Notes: generated by a model from the sequence alone, not told the origin. Shown: positions 23,196 through 32,820, counted from the stretch's first letter. The stretch is DNA of 64,000 bases from Cupidesulfovibrio sp000226255 (GCF_003402415.2 NZ_AP036014.1:1922001-1986000); one strand, 5' to 3'. Numbers and translations: made by a program.

Positions 23196-24848
23196 ATGAA
23201 GACCAAGTTCATATTCATCACCGGGGGCGTGCTGTCCTCGCTCGGCAAGGGGCTGGCCGCCGCCTCCATCGGAGCGCTGCTGAAGGCCCGTGGGCTCAAG
23301 GTAACCATCCAGAAGCTCGACCCCTACATCAACGTCGACCCCGGCACGATGAATCCGTTCCAGCACGGCGAAGTGTACGTCACCGATGACGGCGCGGAAA
23401 CCGACCTCGACCTCGGGCATTACGAGCGGTACCTTGGCGAGTCGCTGTCGCAGAAGAACAACTACACCTCGGGGTCCATCTACCACCGCGTCATCACCAA
23501 GGAACGCCGGGGCGACTATCTGGGCGGCACCGTGCAGGTCATCCCGCACGTGACCGACGAAATCAAGAACGCCATCCTCAGCCTGGCCGAGGACGAGCCC
23601 GACGTGGCGCTGATCGAAATCGGCGGCACCGTGGGCGACATCGAGGGCCTGCCCTTTCTGGAAGCCATCCGCCAGTTGCGCGGGGACCTCGGCAAGGACC
23701 ACTGCCTGTACGTCCACCTGACGCTGGTGCCCTACCTGAAGGCTGCGGGCGAGCACAAGACCAAGCCCACCCAGCACAGCGTGAAGGAACTGCGTTCCAT
23801 CGGCATCCAGCCCGACATCATCCTGTGCCGTTGCGAAAAGGCCATCAGCGCAGAGCTCAAGCGCAAGATCGCCCTGTTCTGCGACGTGGACCAGGACGCC
23901 GTGTTCTCGTCGGTGGACGTGGACAACATTTACGAGGTGCCGCTGCGCTTCTACGAGGAAGGCTTCGACCAGAAGATCGCCATCATGCTGCGCCTGCCCG
24001 CCAAGAACGCCAATCTGGAGTCGTGGGAGACGCTTATCCACACCTGCTCGCACCCGGAAGGGCAGGTGACCATCGCCATCGTGGGCAAGTACGTGGACCT
24101 CAAGGAAGCGTACAAGAGTCTGCACGAGGCGCTGATCCACGGCGGCGTGGCCAACAAGGTCAAGGTGAACCTGCGCTACGTGAACTCCGAGGAGATCACC
24201 GAGGCCAACGTGGCCGAAAAGCTGGCCGGGTGCGACGGCATCCTGGTGCCGGGCGGTTTCGGGCATCGCGGCGTGGAGGGCAAGATCCGCTCCATCCGCC
24301 ACGCCCGCGAACACAACATACCCTTCTTCGGCATCTGCCTTGGCATGCAGTGCGCGGTCATCGAGTACGCCCGCAACGTGCTGGGCCTGGCCGACGCCAA
24401 TTCCGAGGAATTCAACGAACTTTCCGACAACAAGGTCATCTACCTGATGACCGAGTGGTACGACTTCCGCAAGGGGGCCGTGGAACGCCGCGACGCCTCC
24501 AGCGACAAGGGCGGAACCTTGCGTCTGGGCGCGTACCCCTGCGTGGTGGTGCCCGGCACCAAGGCGTGGGACGCCTACGGGGCGGAACGCGTGGACGAGC
24601 GCCATCGCCACCGCTTCGAGTTCAACAAGGCCTACTTCGAGGCCATGGCCGAAAAGGGCCTGGTGTTCAGCGGCCTTTCGCCCGACGGCGAACTGGTGGA
24701 AATCGTGGAGCTGCCTGACCACCCGTGGTTCCTGGGCTGCCAGTTCCACCCCGAGTTCAAGTCCAATCCCATGCAGCCGCACCCCCTGTTCCGCGAGTTC
24801 ATCAAGGCGGCCAAGAAGGAAGCGGTGGGCGGCGGCAAGAAGAAATAA
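23196..24848 (+). CDS. pyrG: CTP synthase
   Basis: PyrG makes CTP from UTP, ATP and glutamine. The 550-residue protein has the family length. The N-terminal amidoligase domain starts KFIFITGGVLSSLGKGLAAAS and carries GGTVGDIEG. The C-terminal glutaminase domain has the nucleophile Cys381 in FFGICLGMQCAVIEYARN and the His-Glu pair in GCQFHPEFKS near 518. CAGGAG precedes the ATG. The gene is followed by a strong hairpin, then kdsA after 400 bases. Confidence 0.97.
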   Translation: MKTKFIFITGGVLSSLGKGLAAASIGALLKARGLKVTIQKLDPYINVDPGTMNPFQHGEVYVTDDGAETDLDLGHYERYLGESLSQKNNYTSGSIYHRVITKERRGDYLGGTVQVIPHVTDEIKNAILSLAEDEPDVALIEIGGTVGDIEGLPFLEAIRQLRGDLGKDHCLYVHLTLVPYLKAAGEHKTKPTQHSVKELRSIGIQPDIILCRCEKAISAELKRKIALFCDVDQDAVFSSVDVDNIYEVPLRFYEEGFDQKIAIMLRLPAKNANLESWETLIHTCSHPEGQVTIAIVGKYVDLKEAYKSLHEALIHGGVANKVKVNLRYVNSEEITEANVAEKLAGCDGILVPGGFGHRGVEGKIRSIRHAREHNIPFFGICLGMQCAVIEYARNVLGLADANSEEFNELSDNKVIYLMTEWYDFRKGAVERRDASSDKGGTLRLGAYPCVVVPGTKAWDAYGAERVDERHRHRFEFNKAYFEAMAEKGLVFSGLSPDGELVEIVELPDHPWFLGCQFHPEFKSNPMQPHPLFREFIKAAKKEAVGGGKKK

Positions 24849-24887
24849 CGCGCCGCATGCCGGGCACGCCACGCCTCTGGTTTCGAT

Positions 24888-24920
24888 GCAACGCGCCTTC
24901 CCCGGCGGAAGGCGCGTTGC
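24888..24920 (+). terminator. Strong hairpin after pyrG
   Basis: 14-bp perfect arms (24888-24901 and 24907-24920) with a 5-base loop, 40 bases past the pyrG stop. No T-run follows, so it may be a processing or pausing structure rather than a classical terminator. The rest of the pyrG-kdsA gap holds no gene. Confidence 0.5.
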
Positions 24921-25029
24921 CCCGTCTGGGTGGGGAGGGGGCGGAAAATGCCGTGTCGACCCCGGCGCGCCTTTCATCCGACATCGCGCATGCCGCACCC
25001 GTTGCCCCGGCCGGATCCAGACCGGCCCC

Positions 25030-25059
25030 TTGACGCGCCACGGTTACGTCGCATTGTAA
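25030..25059 (+). promoter_or_regulatory. Possible promoter of the kdsA-lpt operon
   Basis: TTGACG (25030-25035), an 18-bp spacer and TTGTAA (25054-25059), about 195 bases upstream of kdsA in the gap after pyrG. Confidence 0.3.
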
Positions 25060-25255
25060 ATCGTCGGCCCTGCGCGAGCCACCGGCAACCCGGTATGGCG
25101 AAAGGCGTCGACTGGTGGTAAAAGCGTCCGGCGGGGCAGGGGGGATACGCCGCTTCAGCCCCGCCGTCCGCAGCATCTTTTCGGAAGGTCCGCCCGCCAA
25201 GGCCGCGCGCACGCGCGGTCACGTCAGGGCGGGCATCCATCCGCCACGGAGAACC

Positions 25256-26128
25256 ATGCATCCCGAAGCACCCAGCACCAGCCCGGTCCAGGCCACCCCG
25301 GATTCTTCCGGCGGCCTGACGCCCGACGCCCTGTACGAGCGCCTTCGCGCGCGCCGTTTCATTTTCGCGGGCCCATGCGCCCTTGAAAGCCTGGAACTGG
25401 CCCTGGACACCGCCCACGCCGTGCGCGAGGCGGCCGAGGCCGCCGGGCTGTTCGCCGTGTTCAAGAGCTCGTGGGACAAGGCCAACCGCACCTCGCTGGA
25501 CGGCTTTCGCGGCCCCGGCCTTGTGCGCGGCATGGAATGGCTGGCCCGCATCAAGCAGGAAACCGGCCTGCCCGTGGTCACCGACATCCATGAGCCGGAA
25601 CAGGCCGGGCCCGTGGCCGAAGTGGCCGACGTGCTCCAGATTCCCGCCTTCCTGTGCCGCCAGACCAGCCTGCTGCTGGCCGCCGCCCAGACGGGCAGGG
25701 TGGTCAACGTCAAGAAGGGCCAGTTCGTGGCCCCGTGGGACATGGCCCCCGCCCTGGACAAGCTGCGTTCCACGGGCAACGGCCGCATTCTCCTGACGGA
25801 GCGCGGGTCCAGCTTCGGCTACAACAATCTGGTGGTTGACTTCCGTTCGCTGCCCATCATGCAGGGCTTCGGCGTGCCGGTGGTGTTCGACGCCACCCAT
25901 TCGGTGCAGCTGCCCGGCGGCAAGGGCACGTCATCCGGCGGCGACCGACGCTTCGTGCCCATGCTGTCCCGCGCGGCCGTGGCCGCCGGGGTGGACGGGG
26001 TGTTTCTGGAAACCCACCCGGACCCGGACCGCGCCCTGTGCGACGGCCCCAACAGCTGGCCGCTGGACAAGCTGGCCCCGCTGCTGCGCGACTTCGCCGC
26101 CCTCTGGAGCCTGCCGTATGCAAGCTGA
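25256..26128 (+). CDS. kdsA: 3-deoxy-8-phosphooctulonate (KDO-8-P) synthase
   Basis: KdsA condenses PEP with arabinose-5-phosphate to form KDO-8-phosphate for lipopolysaccharide. The 290-residue TIM-barrel protein shows FIFAGPCALES, FKSSWDKANRTS, VNVKKGQF, LTERGSSFGYNNLVVDFRS in two parts, and FDATHSVQLPGG. An extra N-terminal stretch of about 30 residues (HPEAPSTSPVQATPDSSGG) precedes the barrel. The ATG at 25256 has GGAG 5 bases upstream. The gene overlaps kdsC by 11 bases. Confidence 0.95.
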   Translation: MHPEAPSTSPVQATPDSSGGLTPDALYERLRARRFIFAGPCALESLELALDTAHAVREAAEAAGLFAVFKSSWDKANRTSLDGFRGPGLVRGMEWLARIKQETGLPVVTDIHEPEQAGPVAEVADVLQIPAFLCRQTSLLLAAAQTGRVVNVKKGQFVAPWDMAPALDKLRSTGNGRILLTERGSSFGYNNLVVDFRSLPIMQGFGVPVVFDATHSVQLPGGKGTSSGGDRRFVPMLSRAAVAAGVDGVFLETHPDPDRALCDGPNSWPLDKLAPLLRDFAALWSLPYAS

Positions 26129-26645
26129 AGACCTGGCCCGGTCCATTTCGCTGCTGGTGCTGGACGTGGACGGCGTGATGACCGACGGCGGCCTGTACTA
26201 CGACGACGAGGGGCGCGTCTCCAAGCGCTTCAACGTGCAGGACGGCCTGGGCATCAAGCTGGCGCAGGCCGCGGGCATCACCGTGGCGGTCATCACCGGG
26301 CTCACCTCCGGCGCAGTCGAGGCGCGCGTGCGCTCCCTGGGCATCACGGACTACCACGCAGGCTTCCGGCACAAGTCGGAATGCATCGACGAAATCCGCC
26401 GCAAGCACAACGTGGAATGGTCGCAGGTGGCCTACCTTGGCGACGACTGGGTGGACTTCGGTCCCTTGAAACTGGTGGGCCTGCCCATGGCCGTGGCCAA
26501 TGCCCAGCCCGAGGTCAAGGCCCTGGCCCGCTACGTGACCACCGCCAATGGCGGCCACGGCGCGGTGCGCGAGGTCATCCGCTTTCTGCTGACCCAGCAG
26601 GGCCTGCTGGAGCGCATGCTGGAAAGCTGGCCGGAGCAGGCATGA
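26118..26645 (+). CDS. kdsC: KDO-8-phosphate phosphatase
   Basis: A 175-residue HAD-superfamily enzyme that removes phosphate from KDO-8-P, the next step after KdsA. Motif I is LVLDVDGVMTDGG with nucleophile D16 and acid/base D18. Motif II is VITGLTSGAVEARV, and the late LGDDWVDFGPLKLVGLPMAVANA binds Mg2+. The length matches the C0 type without cap, which acts as a tetramer. It overlaps kdsA by 11 bases and shares ATGA with lptC, so the genes are translationally coupled. Confidence 0.95.
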   Translation: MQAEDLARSISLLVLDVDGVMTDGGLYYDDEGRVSKRFNVQDGLGIKLAQAAGITVAVITGLTSGAVEARVRSLGITDYHAGFRHKSECIDEIRRKHNVEWSQVAYLGDDWVDFGPLKLVGLPMAVANAQPEVKALARYVTTANGGHGAVREVIRFLLTQQGLLERMLESWPEQA

Positions 26646-27436
26646 GACGCCGCACGCTGTTGATTTTGCTGGCGGTCCTCGTGGCCGTTGGCGGCGCGGC
26701 CGCCTGGAACTGGCAGGCCGGGGTGCGCAAGGCCCTGGAAACCGCCATGTCCGGAGACGCGCCGTCCTCCACCACGCTGGAAGAGGCCGTGGGCGTGGCC
26801 ATGAAGGGCATAGAACTGGTTCAGGGCGAGAAGGGCATAGAACTGTGGCGGCTGAAGGCCACCTGGGCCCAGTTACGCCAGACCAACAATATCATCGACG
26901 TGGACAAGCCCGACCTCGTCTACCAGATGGACGGGGGCAAGCAGGTGCGCATCGTGGCCCAGAAGGGCGAGGTGCAACAGCAGGTGCAACTGGTGCGCAT
27001 GTGGGACGACGTGCACGCCACGCATGAGCGGCACGAACTGTTCGCCAGCCTGATGGTGTACAACGGCACCAGCCGCACCATGTATTTTCCCGAAGGGGCG
27101 CGCATGGCGGGCCAGGGCATGTCGGGCAACGCCACGAAACTGGAATGGGACGTGGCCGCCGACGTGCTGCGCGGCAGCGACGGGGTGTCGTTGCTGCTCA
27201 TGCCTCGCGCCGATGAGAAGGGCGGGCAGGCCGATGGCGCGCAGCCCAAGGCGGTCGCCCCGAAAAAGGATGCCCCGCGCAAGGATGTTGCGAAGAAGGA
27301 AGCCCTGAAAAAGGACGTTTCCGGAAAGGCCGCCCAGCACAAACCGGGGCAGACCGCCCGAAAGGCGTCGCCCCCCAAGGCCCCGAACACTGACGCGGGC
27401 GCTTCCAAGCCAACCAAGCAGGAGACCAGGCAATGA
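26642..27436 (+). CDS. lptC: LPS export protein LptC
   Basis: LptC is the bitopic inner-membrane protein that passes lipopolysaccharide from LptBFG to LptA. The 264-residue product has an N-terminal TM anchor (about 4-23, TLLILLAVLVAVGGAAAWNW) and a periplasmic beta-jellyroll, with WRLKATWAQLRQ and DKPDLVYQMDGGKQVRI. Residues 200-264 form a Lys/Ala/Pro-rich tail absent from E. coli LptC (191 residues). It overlaps kdsC and lptA by 4 bases each. Sequence similarity is low in this family, so context supports the call. Confidence 0.85.
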   Translation: MRRRTLLILLAVLVAVGGAAAWNWQAGVRKALETAMSGDAPSSTTLEEAVGVAMKGIELVQGEKGIELWRLKATWAQLRQTNNIIDVDKPDLVYQMDGGKQVRIVAQKGEVQQQVQLVRMWDDVHATHERHELFASLMVYNGTSRTMYFPEGARMAGQGMSGNATKLEWDVAADVLRGSDGVSLLLMPRADEKGGQADGAQPKAVAPKKDAPRKDVAKKEALKKDVSGKAAQHKPGQTARKASPPKAPNTDAGASKPTKQETRQ

Positions 27437-28110
27437 AATATACCGGCATCCGCTCCGCGCTGTGCGTGGCGCTGCTGTTGACCTTTTCGGCATCGGCCGT
27501 GGCCCCCGTGCCCGCCATTGCCGCCGACGCCAAGTCCCCCTCCCCCGTGCGGCGCGACGTGCCCACGGCCGTCAAGTCGGACCGCATGCAGTACGACGCC
27601 AAGGGCCAGGTGGTGATCTTCGAGGGCACCGTGTACGTGCAGCGCCCGGACTTCGAGATGTGGGCCGAGCGCATTACCCTGCATCTCAAGAAGAAGTCGG
27701 CCAAGCCCGGCAAGGCCGACACGGCGGGAGACGCCGCGCAGGGCCAATCGGGCCAGCCCGGAGTGTCGGGGATGGACGCGGGCGAGATCGACCGCATCGT
27801 GGCCGAACGCAACGTGCGCATGAAGCGCGAGAACCGCACCGGCGAATGCGAGAAGGCCACCTACACCGTGGACAACGCCGTCATGGTCATGGAAGGCAAC
27901 CCCGTGCTGCACGAGGGCGACAACAGCATCAAGGGCGAGGTCATCACCTTCTACACCCGCGAGAACCGCAGCGAAGTGCGCGGTTCCGGCGCAAAGCGGG
28001 TGCAGGCGGTGTTCACCTCGTCGGGCGACGTGAATCCCCTCGGCGAGTCCAAGGACAACGGCAAGGATGACGGCAAGGACGCCGCCAAACCCTCGGGGGC
28101 GGCCCAGTGA
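27433..28110 (+). CDS. lptA: LPS transport periplasmic protein LptA
   Basis: LptA forms the periplasmic bridge carrying lipopolysaccharide to the outer membrane. The 225-residue protein has a signal peptide (about 1-30, ending PAIAA), then OstA-type beta strands: VKSDRMQYDAKGQVVIFEGTV, RPDFEMWAERITLHL, and VMEGNPVLHEGDNSIKGEVI, each in range of the family pattern. A Lys/Gly/Ser-rich insert (about 88-115) and a charged tail are extra. ATGA overlaps with lptC, and its stop overlaps the lptB GTG. Confidence 0.9.
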   Translation: MKYTGIRSALCVALLLTFSASAVAPVPAIAADAKSPSPVRRDVPTAVKSDRMQYDAKGQVVIFEGTVYVQRPDFEMWAERITLHLKKKSAKPGKADTAGDAAQGQSGQPGVSGMDAGEIDRIVAERNVRMKRENRTGECEKATYTVDNAVMVMEGNPVLHEGDNSIKGEVITFYTRENRSEVRGSGAKRVQAVFTSSGDVNPLGESKDNGKDDGKDAAKPSGAAQ

Positions 28111-28832
28111 GCTCGGTGCTGCGCGGGGAGGACCTGCACAAGCAGTTCGGCCAGCGCGAGGTGGTGCGCGGCGTGTCCCTTTCCGTGTCGCAGGGCGAGA
28201 CCGTGGGGCTGCTTGGCCCCAACGGCGCGGGCAAGACCACCACGTTCTACATGCTCATCGGCATCATCAAGCCGACCGCGGGGCGCGTGGAGCTTGACGG
28301 CCGCGACATCGCCGACTGGCCCCTGCACGAGCGGGCCCGGGTGGGGTTGAGCTATCTGCCGCAGGAAAGTTCCATCTTTCGTCGGCTCACGGTGCGCCAG
28401 AATCTTCAGATCATCCTTGAGCACACCGGGCTTTCCAGGGCCAGGCAGCAGGAGCGGTCGGACATGCTGATGGCCGACTTCGGCATCAGCCATCTGGCGG
28501 ATTCCGTGGCCATGCACCTGTCCGGCGGCGAGCGGCGGCGGCTGGAGATCGCGCGGTCCATGATCCGCGAGCCCAAGTTCATCCTGCTGGACGAACCGTT
28601 CGCGGGCATCGACCCGCTGGCGGTGGACGACATCCAGCAACTGATCACCGGCCTGCGCGACCGGGGCATCGGTGTGCTCATCTCCGACCACAACGTGCGG
28701 GAAACCCTGCATATCTGCGACAGGGCCTACCTGGTCCACCAGGGCGAAGTGATCCTGGAGGGCACCCCCGCGCACATCGTGGACAACCCGCGCGCGCGCG
28801 ACGTGTATCTGGGCGAGGGATTCTCGCTCTAG
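28107..28832 (+). CDS. lptB: LPS export ABC transporter ATPase LptB
   Basis: LptB powers extraction of lipopolysaccharide from the inner membrane. The 241-residue ATPase has Walker A GPNGAGKT (37-44), Q-loop SYLPQESSIFRRL, signature LSGGERRRLEIAR, Walker B FILLDEPFAGIDPLAV and switch His in LISDHNVRETL. The GTG start is coupled to the lptA stop. It ends the lipopolysaccharide part of the run; a terminator follows. The partner permeases LptF/LptG are not in the window. Confidence 0.96.
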   Translation: MSSVLRGEDLHKQFGQREVVRGVSLSVSQGETVGLLGPNGAGKTTTFYMLIGIIKPTAGRVELDGRDIADWPLHERARVGLSYLPQESSIFRRLTVRQNLQIILEHTGLSRARQQERSDMLMADFGISHLADSVAMHLSGGERRRLEIARSMIREPKFILLDEPFAGIDPLAVDDIQQLITGLRDRGIGVLISDHNVRETLHICDRAYLVHQGEVILEGTPAHIVDNPRARDVYLGEGFSL

Positions 28833-28859
28833 CTCCATTTGCATTTTTGCCGCATTCAC

Positions 28860-28891
28860 GGCGCCTTCCGCATCGCGGGGGGCGCCTTTTT
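28860..28891 (+). terminator. Intrinsic terminator after lptB
   Basis: GGCGCC (28860-28865) pairs with GGCGCC (28881-28886), with inner CCGC/GCGG pairing, followed directly by TTTTTC. It separates the kds-lpt unit from rpoN. Confidence 0.8.
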
Positions 28892-29107
28892 CGTGCCTGC
28901 CGCCGGGGTGCGGGGCATCCCTCCGGGGGTATCCGGCGAAATGGCGACAGCGGTTGCATACTTTTTGCTTCTATGGCATGGTTTCCCTAACCTCTTGGGG
29001 AAGGGAACACATTTCCACAGTGGGCCGTTTCTTGCTTGACGTCGCACCCCGCGTTGCGTCGTCATCTTGCTCGCCCTCAACGTTTGGTGCATAGGGGTCG
29101 TCCACGC

Positions 29108-30544
29108 ATGGCATTGGAACTCAGGCAACAGCTCAAGCTCACCCAGCAATTGGTGATGACGCCGCAACTGCAACAGGCCATCCGGCTGCTGCAGCTTTCG
29201 CGGCTTGAGCTTGTCGAGACGGTGCAGCAGGAGCTGCTGGAAAACCCGTTCCTGGAGGAAGCGCAGGACGAGGGGCCGCAGTCCGAAGCCCCCGACCAGC
29301 GGGACGCCGCCCCCGAAGCGGCGGCGGATGTCGCCTACGACCGCGATATTGCCCGCGAGGCCGACTGGGAGGATTACCTGGGCGATTTCGCCAGCACCAG
29401 CCGCCAGTCAACGGTGCGCGAATCGGAAATGCCCGAGGAGATGACCTCGTTCGAGGCGCGCTACGCCGCAAAGCCCTCGCTGGAAGGGCACCTGATGTGG
29501 CAGTTGCGCCTTTCCGCGCTCACCGAGCGCCAGAAGGACATCGGCGAGGTGATCATCGGCAACATCGCCTCGTCGGGCTACCTGCATGCGACCATCGACG
29601 AGATCGCCGAAATGGCGGGCGTGGCCCCCGGCGAGGTGGAGCCGGTGCTGCACGCCCTGCAGCGCTTCGACCCCGTGGGGGTGGCCGCGCGCACCGCGCA
29701 GGAATGCCTGCTGGTGCAGATAGAGATGCTGGGCTACACGCGCGACAAGGTGCTGGTGGAACTGGTGCGCGACCACCTGGAAGACCTTGAGAAGCGGCGC
29801 TACAAGCCGCTCTTGCGCAAGTTCCGCCTGACCATGGAGGACCTCAAGGAGTACCTGGACCTCATCCAGACCCTGGACCCCATGCCCGGCGCCAGCTACG
29901 GCGGCGGCGACCCGCAGTTCGTCAGCCCCGACGTGTTCGTCTACAAGTACGACGACGATTTCATCATCATGCTCAATGAGGACGGCCTGCCGCACCTGCA
30001 ATTGAGCACCATGTACGAGCGCTCTGCCGCTGCGGCGGCCTCGGCGGGCGAGCGCGAATATTTCCAGGAAAAGATGCGCTCGGCCTCGTGGCTTATCAAG
30101 AGCCTGTACCAGCGCCAGCGTACGCTGTACAAGGTGGTGGAATCCATCGTGAAGTATCAGCGTGGCTTTTTCGAGGACGGGGTTTCGCGCCTGAAGCCGC
30201 TCATCCTGAAGGACATCGCCGACGACATCGGCATGCACGAATCCACGGTCAGCCGCATTACCACCAGCAAGTACGTGGCCACGCCGCACGGCATCATGGA
30301 GTTGAAGTTCTTCTTCAACAGTGCGCTGGAACTGGACGACGGCAGCCAGGTGGGCTCCGAGAGCGTGAAGGCGCTGATCAAGAAACTGATCGGCGAGGAA
30401 GATCCCAAGGAACCCCTGAGCGACGAGCGCATCGGCGAAATTCTGAAGGAACAGCTCAAAGTCAATATTGCCCGCAGGACCGTTGCGAAGTATCGTACTG
30501 CCATGGACATTCCCTCCTCTTCCAAGCGGAAGGAACTGTTCTGA
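29108..30544 (+). CDS. rpoN: RNA polymerase sigma-54 factor
   Basis: RpoN directs RNA polymerase to -24/-12 promoters that need AAA+ activators. The 478-residue protein has the Gln/Leu-rich region I at the start (LRQQLKLTQQLVMTPQLQQA), an acidic region II, the core-binding domain, and the C-terminal DNA-binding part with an HTH (HESTVSRITTSKYVATPHG) and the RpoN box ARRTVAKYR near the end. The start at 29108 is set by the conserved MALELRQQL. The lpt-rpoN-hpf-ptsN-rapZ order matches other Proteobacteria. Confidence 0.97.
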   Translation: MALELRQQLKLTQQLVMTPQLQQAIRLLQLSRLELVETVQQELLENPFLEEAQDEGPQSEAPDQRDAAPEAAADVAYDRDIAREADWEDYLGDFASTSRQSTVRESEMPEEMTSFEARYAAKPSLEGHLMWQLRLSALTERQKDIGEVIIGNIASSGYLHATIDEIAEMAGVAPGEVEPVLHALQRFDPVGVAARTAQECLLVQIEMLGYTRDKVLVELVRDHLEDLEKRRYKPLLRKFRLTMEDLKEYLDLIQTLDPMPGASYGGGDPQFVSPDVFVYKYDDDFIIMLNEDGLPHLQLSTMYERSAAAAASAGEREYFQEKMRSASWLIKSLYQRQRTLYKVVESIVKYQRGFFEDGVSRLKPLILKDIADDIGMHESTVSRITTSKYVATPHGIMELKFFFNSALELDDGSQVGSESVKALIKKLIGEEDPKEPLSDERIGEILKEQLKVNIARRTVAKYRTAMDIPSSSKRKELF

Positions 30545-30656
30545 CGGTCAGAGCCCCGCGCCGGACCAGGCGCAGGGCGGCGCACCCGGCAGGCGCACCC
30601 CAGCGTGCGCGCCGCGCGACGCGCGTCGCATTCCCCTCTCACCACTGGAGGAGCGT

Positions 30657-31202
30657 ATGAACATCTCTTTCACCTTCAAGAACTTCGAACCCTCCGACCA
30701 CCTGAAGAAGTACGCCCGCCGTCGCCTTGAAAAGCTTGGCCGGTTTGTCGGCAAGTCCGCCCTTGAAATGCAGGTGAACCTTTCCGTCGACAAGTTCCGC
30801 CACAAGGCTGAAGTGCAGATGACCGGCGACGGGTTCACCCTGTCGGCCGTCGAGCAATCGGAAGACATGTACGCCACCCTCGACCTGGTGCTGGAAAAGC
30901 TGGAATCGCAGCTGCGCAAGCAGGTGGAGAAGCAGAAGGACCGCCGCCGCACGGTGCAGTCCGAAAAGCTGGGCAAGGGCATCGACGTGTTCACCTTCGG
31001 CACCGTGGGTGAAGGCGACGAACGCACCATCACCGGCACCGACCACTTCGCCCCCAAGCCCATGCACGTGGACGAGGCGGCCATGCAGCTGGACCAGGGC
31101 GACAACGAGTTCCTGGTCTTCCTGAACGCCGAAGTGGAGCGCGTGAACATCATCTACCGCCGCCGCAACGGCGACTTCGGCCTTATCGATCCCGTCGTCT
31201 AG
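30657..31202 (+). CDS. hpf: Ribosome hibernation promoting factor, long form
   Basis: Hpf binds the 30S decoding region and, in the long form, joins 70S ribosomes into inactive 100S dimers. The 181-residue protein has the N-terminal domain (1-100, MNISFTFKNFEPSDHLKKYA) and the C-terminal dimerisation domain (about 125-181, KPMHVDEAAMQLDQGDNEFLVFLNAE). GGAGGAG precedes the ATG at 30657. It follows rpoN by 112 bases and precedes ptsN by 9. Confidence 0.95.
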   Translation: MNISFTFKNFEPSDHLKKYARRRLEKLGRFVGKSALEMQVNLSVDKFRHKAEVQMTGDGFTLSAVEQSEDMYATLDLVLEKLESQLRKQVEKQKDRRRTVQSEKLGKGIDVFTFGTVGEGDERTITGTDHFAPKPMHVDEAAMQLDQGDNEFLVFLNAEVERVNIIYRRRNGDFGLIDPVV

Positions 31203-31211
31203 GCGTCATAC

Positions 31212-31661
31212 ATGCGGCTTTCGGACTATCTTCACGATGAACTGATCCTGCCCGAGCTCTCCGCCGGCACCAAGAAGGAGGTGCTGGCGGAACTCGTGCA
31301 GGCCGTGGTGCGGCGGCATCCCGAAGTGGATGCCGCCGTTGCGCTGGGCGTGCTGCAGGACCGCGAGGGCCTGGGCACCACGGGCATCGGCGACGGGGTG
31401 GCCATTCCCCACGGCAAGCTGGCCACCATCAGCGACATCGTCGTCGCCGTGGGCCGCAGCGTGCCCGGGCTGGACTTCGACGCCCTGGACATGAAACCGT
31501 GTCATCTCTTTTTCCTGGTGCTGGCTCCCGAACAGGTGGCGGGCATGCACCTGCGCATCCTGGCCCATATCTCGCGCCTGCTGAAGGACCCGCAGTTCCG
31601 CCGCGCCATGCTCGACGCGCCGGACGGGGCGGCCTTCACGGCGCTGATGCGCACCACGTAA
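31212..31661 (+). CDS. ptsN: Nitrogen-PTS type EIIA (PtsN)
   Basis: A 149-residue EIIA of the fructose/nitrogen class, a phosphorylated signalling protein that in other bacteria adjusts potassium, nitrogen and sigma-54 processes. The phospho-acceptor is H67 in GVAIPHGKL, preceded by LQDREGLGTTGIGDG. It lacks EIIB/EIIC domains. It lies between hpf and rapZ as in E. coli. A kch-like channel gene in the same window is an interesting but unlinked potential target. Confidence 0.93.
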   Translation: MRLSDYLHDELILPELSAGTKKEVLAELVQAVVRRHPEVDAAVALGVLQDREGLGTTGIGDGVAIPHGKLATISDIVVAVGRSVPGLDFDALDMKPCHLFFLVLAPEQVAGMHLRILAHISRLLKDPQFRRAMLDAPDGAAFTALMRTT

Positions 31662-31753
31662 CGCGGAACACCTTGCGCACATCATCGGCAGGCGCGCGGC
31701 GCGGCGCGTCTGCCGAAACGCCATCCGGCACCGGCCCGCCCGAGGAGTCCGCC

Positions 31754-32728
31754 ATGCCCACCAAGGCTTCCCACCCACCCACGCCCGATGCTTCCACGGC
31801 GTCGGACGCACCCGCCCCCGGCACGGCGTCGGACGCGGGCAGCCCCGTGGCCGCCGCCGACTTTCCCGTCATCATCGTTACCGGGCTTTCCGGCGCGGGC
31901 AAGAGCACCGTGCTCAACGTGCTGGAAGACTTGCGCTATTTCACGGTGGATGGTCTGCCCGCCACCCTGGCCCCGCAGATGGTCACCATCCTGAACCGCG
32001 AGGCCCTGGCCCATTACCAGGGGCTGGTGCTGGGCATGGACCTGCGCGAGAGCAATTTCGTCCGCAACCTGGAAAAGTCGCTGGAACGGTTGCAGGGCAT
32101 GGGCGTGCGCCCGGCGGTGGTCTTCATAGAGGCCAACCCCGCCGTGCTTAACCGGCGCTACGCCACCACCCGCCGCCCGCACCCGCTGGAAAGCGAGGGC
32201 ATGGGGCTGGAACAGGCCCTGGAGCAGGAACGGCTGCGTCTTGCCCCGGTGCGCGAAACCGCCGACCTCGTGGTGGACACCTCCAGCTATTCCATCCACG
32301 ACCTGCGCCGGGTCATCCAGAAGAAGTGGAGCACCATCCAGGGGCGCATCCGCTCGCTGCGCATCAACATCGTCACTTTCGGCTTCAAGTACGGCGTGCC
32401 CGCCGATGCGGACCTGGTGTTCGACCTGCGCTTTCTGCCCAACCCCTATTTCGTGCCGGACCTGCGGCCGCTGTCCGGCCTGGACGAGCCGGTGGCCAAA
32501 TACGTGCTTGAAGCGGGCCACGGCGACGCGTTTCTCGCCAGGCTCATAGATTTTTTGCATTTCCTGCTGCCGCAGTACGAGGCGGAAGGGCGCTACCGCC
32601 TGACCATCGCCATCGGCTGCACCGGCGGGCGGCACCGTTCGGTCTCGGTGGCCGAGGCCCTGCTTCGCGCCTTGAAAAAATCTGATTATGCCGTATCCAT
32701 AGAGCACCGCCACATGGAACTGGGCTGA
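31754..32728 (+). CDS. rapZ: RapZ / YvcJ family nucleotide-binding protein
   Basis: A 324-residue P-loop protein. In enterobacteria RapZ binds small RNAs and controls GlmS; elsewhere the role is less clear. Walker A is GLSGAGKS (44-51). Walker B-like LVLGMDLRES follows, then the C-terminal domain with FGFKYGVP, DLVFDLRFLPNPYFVPDLR in two blocks, and GCTGGRHRSVSVAE. A low-complexity Ala/Ser/Pro N-terminus of about 35 residues is extra. GAGGAG precedes the ATG at 31754. Confidence 0.93.
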   Translation: MPTKASHPPTPDASTASDAPAPGTASDAGSPVAAADFPVIIVTGLSGAGKSTVLNVLEDLRYFTVDGLPATLAPQMVTILNREALAHYQGLVLGMDLRESNFVRNLEKSLERLQGMGVRPAVVFIEANPAVLNRRYATTRRPHPLESEGMGLEQALEQERLRLAPVRETADLVVDTSSYSIHDLRRVIQKKWSTIQGRIRSLRINIVTFGFKYGVPADADLVFDLRFLPNPYFVPDLRPLSGLDEPVAKYVLEAGHGDAFLARLIDFLHFLLPQYEAEGRYRLTIAIGCTGGRHRSVSVAEALLRALKKSDYAVSIEHRHMELG

Positions 32729-32820
32729 CGCCCGCTGCCCGCGCGGCCAACCGCCTTGCCCTGCCGCAGGGCGCACGGCTCAATCCGACAACCCCTCAGG
32801 CCCAGCCTGCACGCACCAGC